Below, piece after piece: positions 63,982-64,000 of a stretch of DNA of 64,000 bases (the first letter of the stretch is position 1; each line of letters opens with the position of its first letter). Where the stretch lies: the NCBI RefSeq assembly GCF_015354315.1, contig NZ_JADKYY010000007.1, forward strand, positions 83,452 to 147,451. The letters run 5' to 3'. The notes below the pieces were generated by a model. It had not been told where the DNA came from, ran no database searches, and worked only from the letters and a program-made list of their open reading frames with translations. Source of the DNA: Planobacterium oryzisoli (lineage in GTDB: Bacteria > Bacteroidota > Bacteroidia > Flavobacteriales > Weeksellaceae). The position numbers and the translations under genes were made by a program.

Positions 63982-64000
63982 ATGCGACCTACTTTCAAAG
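63982..64000 (+). CDS. Possible first codons of the next gene
   Basis: The ATG at 63982 opens MRPTFK before the window ends. It lies 18 bases after a promoter-like element, so a new plus-strand gene probably starts here; six codons say nothing about its function. Confidence 0.3.

Overview
The window is ordinary chromosomal DNA of a Bacteroidota bacterium of the class Flavobacteriia, most likely in or near the Weeksellaceae/Chryseobacterium branch. The signs are the flavobacterial order of the cell-wall cluster, a GldH gliding lipoprotein beside PBP1A, a GLPGLI-family protein, a YaiO-type barrel, an AccD without zinc cysteines, promoters with the Bacteroidota -7 element TAnnTTTG, and the absence of Shine-Dalgarno sites. 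I saw no rRNA, tRNA, insertion sequence, prophage or CRISPR array. The family level is an inference.

Region 1 (1-15790) is the division and cell-wall (dcw) cluster on the plus strand: mraZ (3' end only), rsmH, ftsL-like, ftsI, murE, mraY, murD, ftsW, murG, murC, ftsQ, ftsA, ftsZ and a yqeY-like gene, closed by a strong terminator. Genes overlap or lie a few bases apart and look like one transcript running from lipid II synthesis to Z-ring assembly. murF and ddl are not in the cluster.

Region 2 (15860-37782) is housekeeping: bacilliredoxin, a fused SpmA-SpmB membrane protein, a second EF-G that lacks the catalytic switch-II histidine, a decayed methyltransferase, an M14 peptidase, accD, fbaA, a CBS protein with nadK, a TrmH-type methyltransferase, mutS, a flavoprotein, a thioesterase with thiL, pepT, an HMG-CoA-lyase-like enzyme with a sulfurtransferase, and an exonuclease with a SufT-like DUF59 protein.

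Region 3 (37930-49141) is the accessory part and the best candidate for an undescribed system. Eight tightly coupled plus-strand genes encode a membrane HEAT-repeat protein, a processive family-2 glycosyltransferase of the PgaC/cellulose-synthase type, a 924-residue TPR protein ending in a YaiO-type outer-membrane barrel, a secreted DUF4838 glycosidase-like protein, a DUF1573 lipoprotein, and three consecutive membrane proteins with C-terminal AraC-type helix-turn-helix domains. I read this as a synthase-dependent exopolysaccharide synthesis and export locus carrying its own membrane-bound regulators.

Region 4 (49154-56524) holds the suf operon (A-type carrier, sufB, sufC, sufD) on the minus strand behind a near-consensus promoter, followed by an HExxH protein; then a GLPGLI protein and the prs-rplY pair. 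Region 5 (56591-64000) has a FadL-type porin with an SGNH lipoprotein on the minus strand, then ricT-like, gldH and a PBP1A gene on the plus strand, a terminator, and probably the first codons of another gene.
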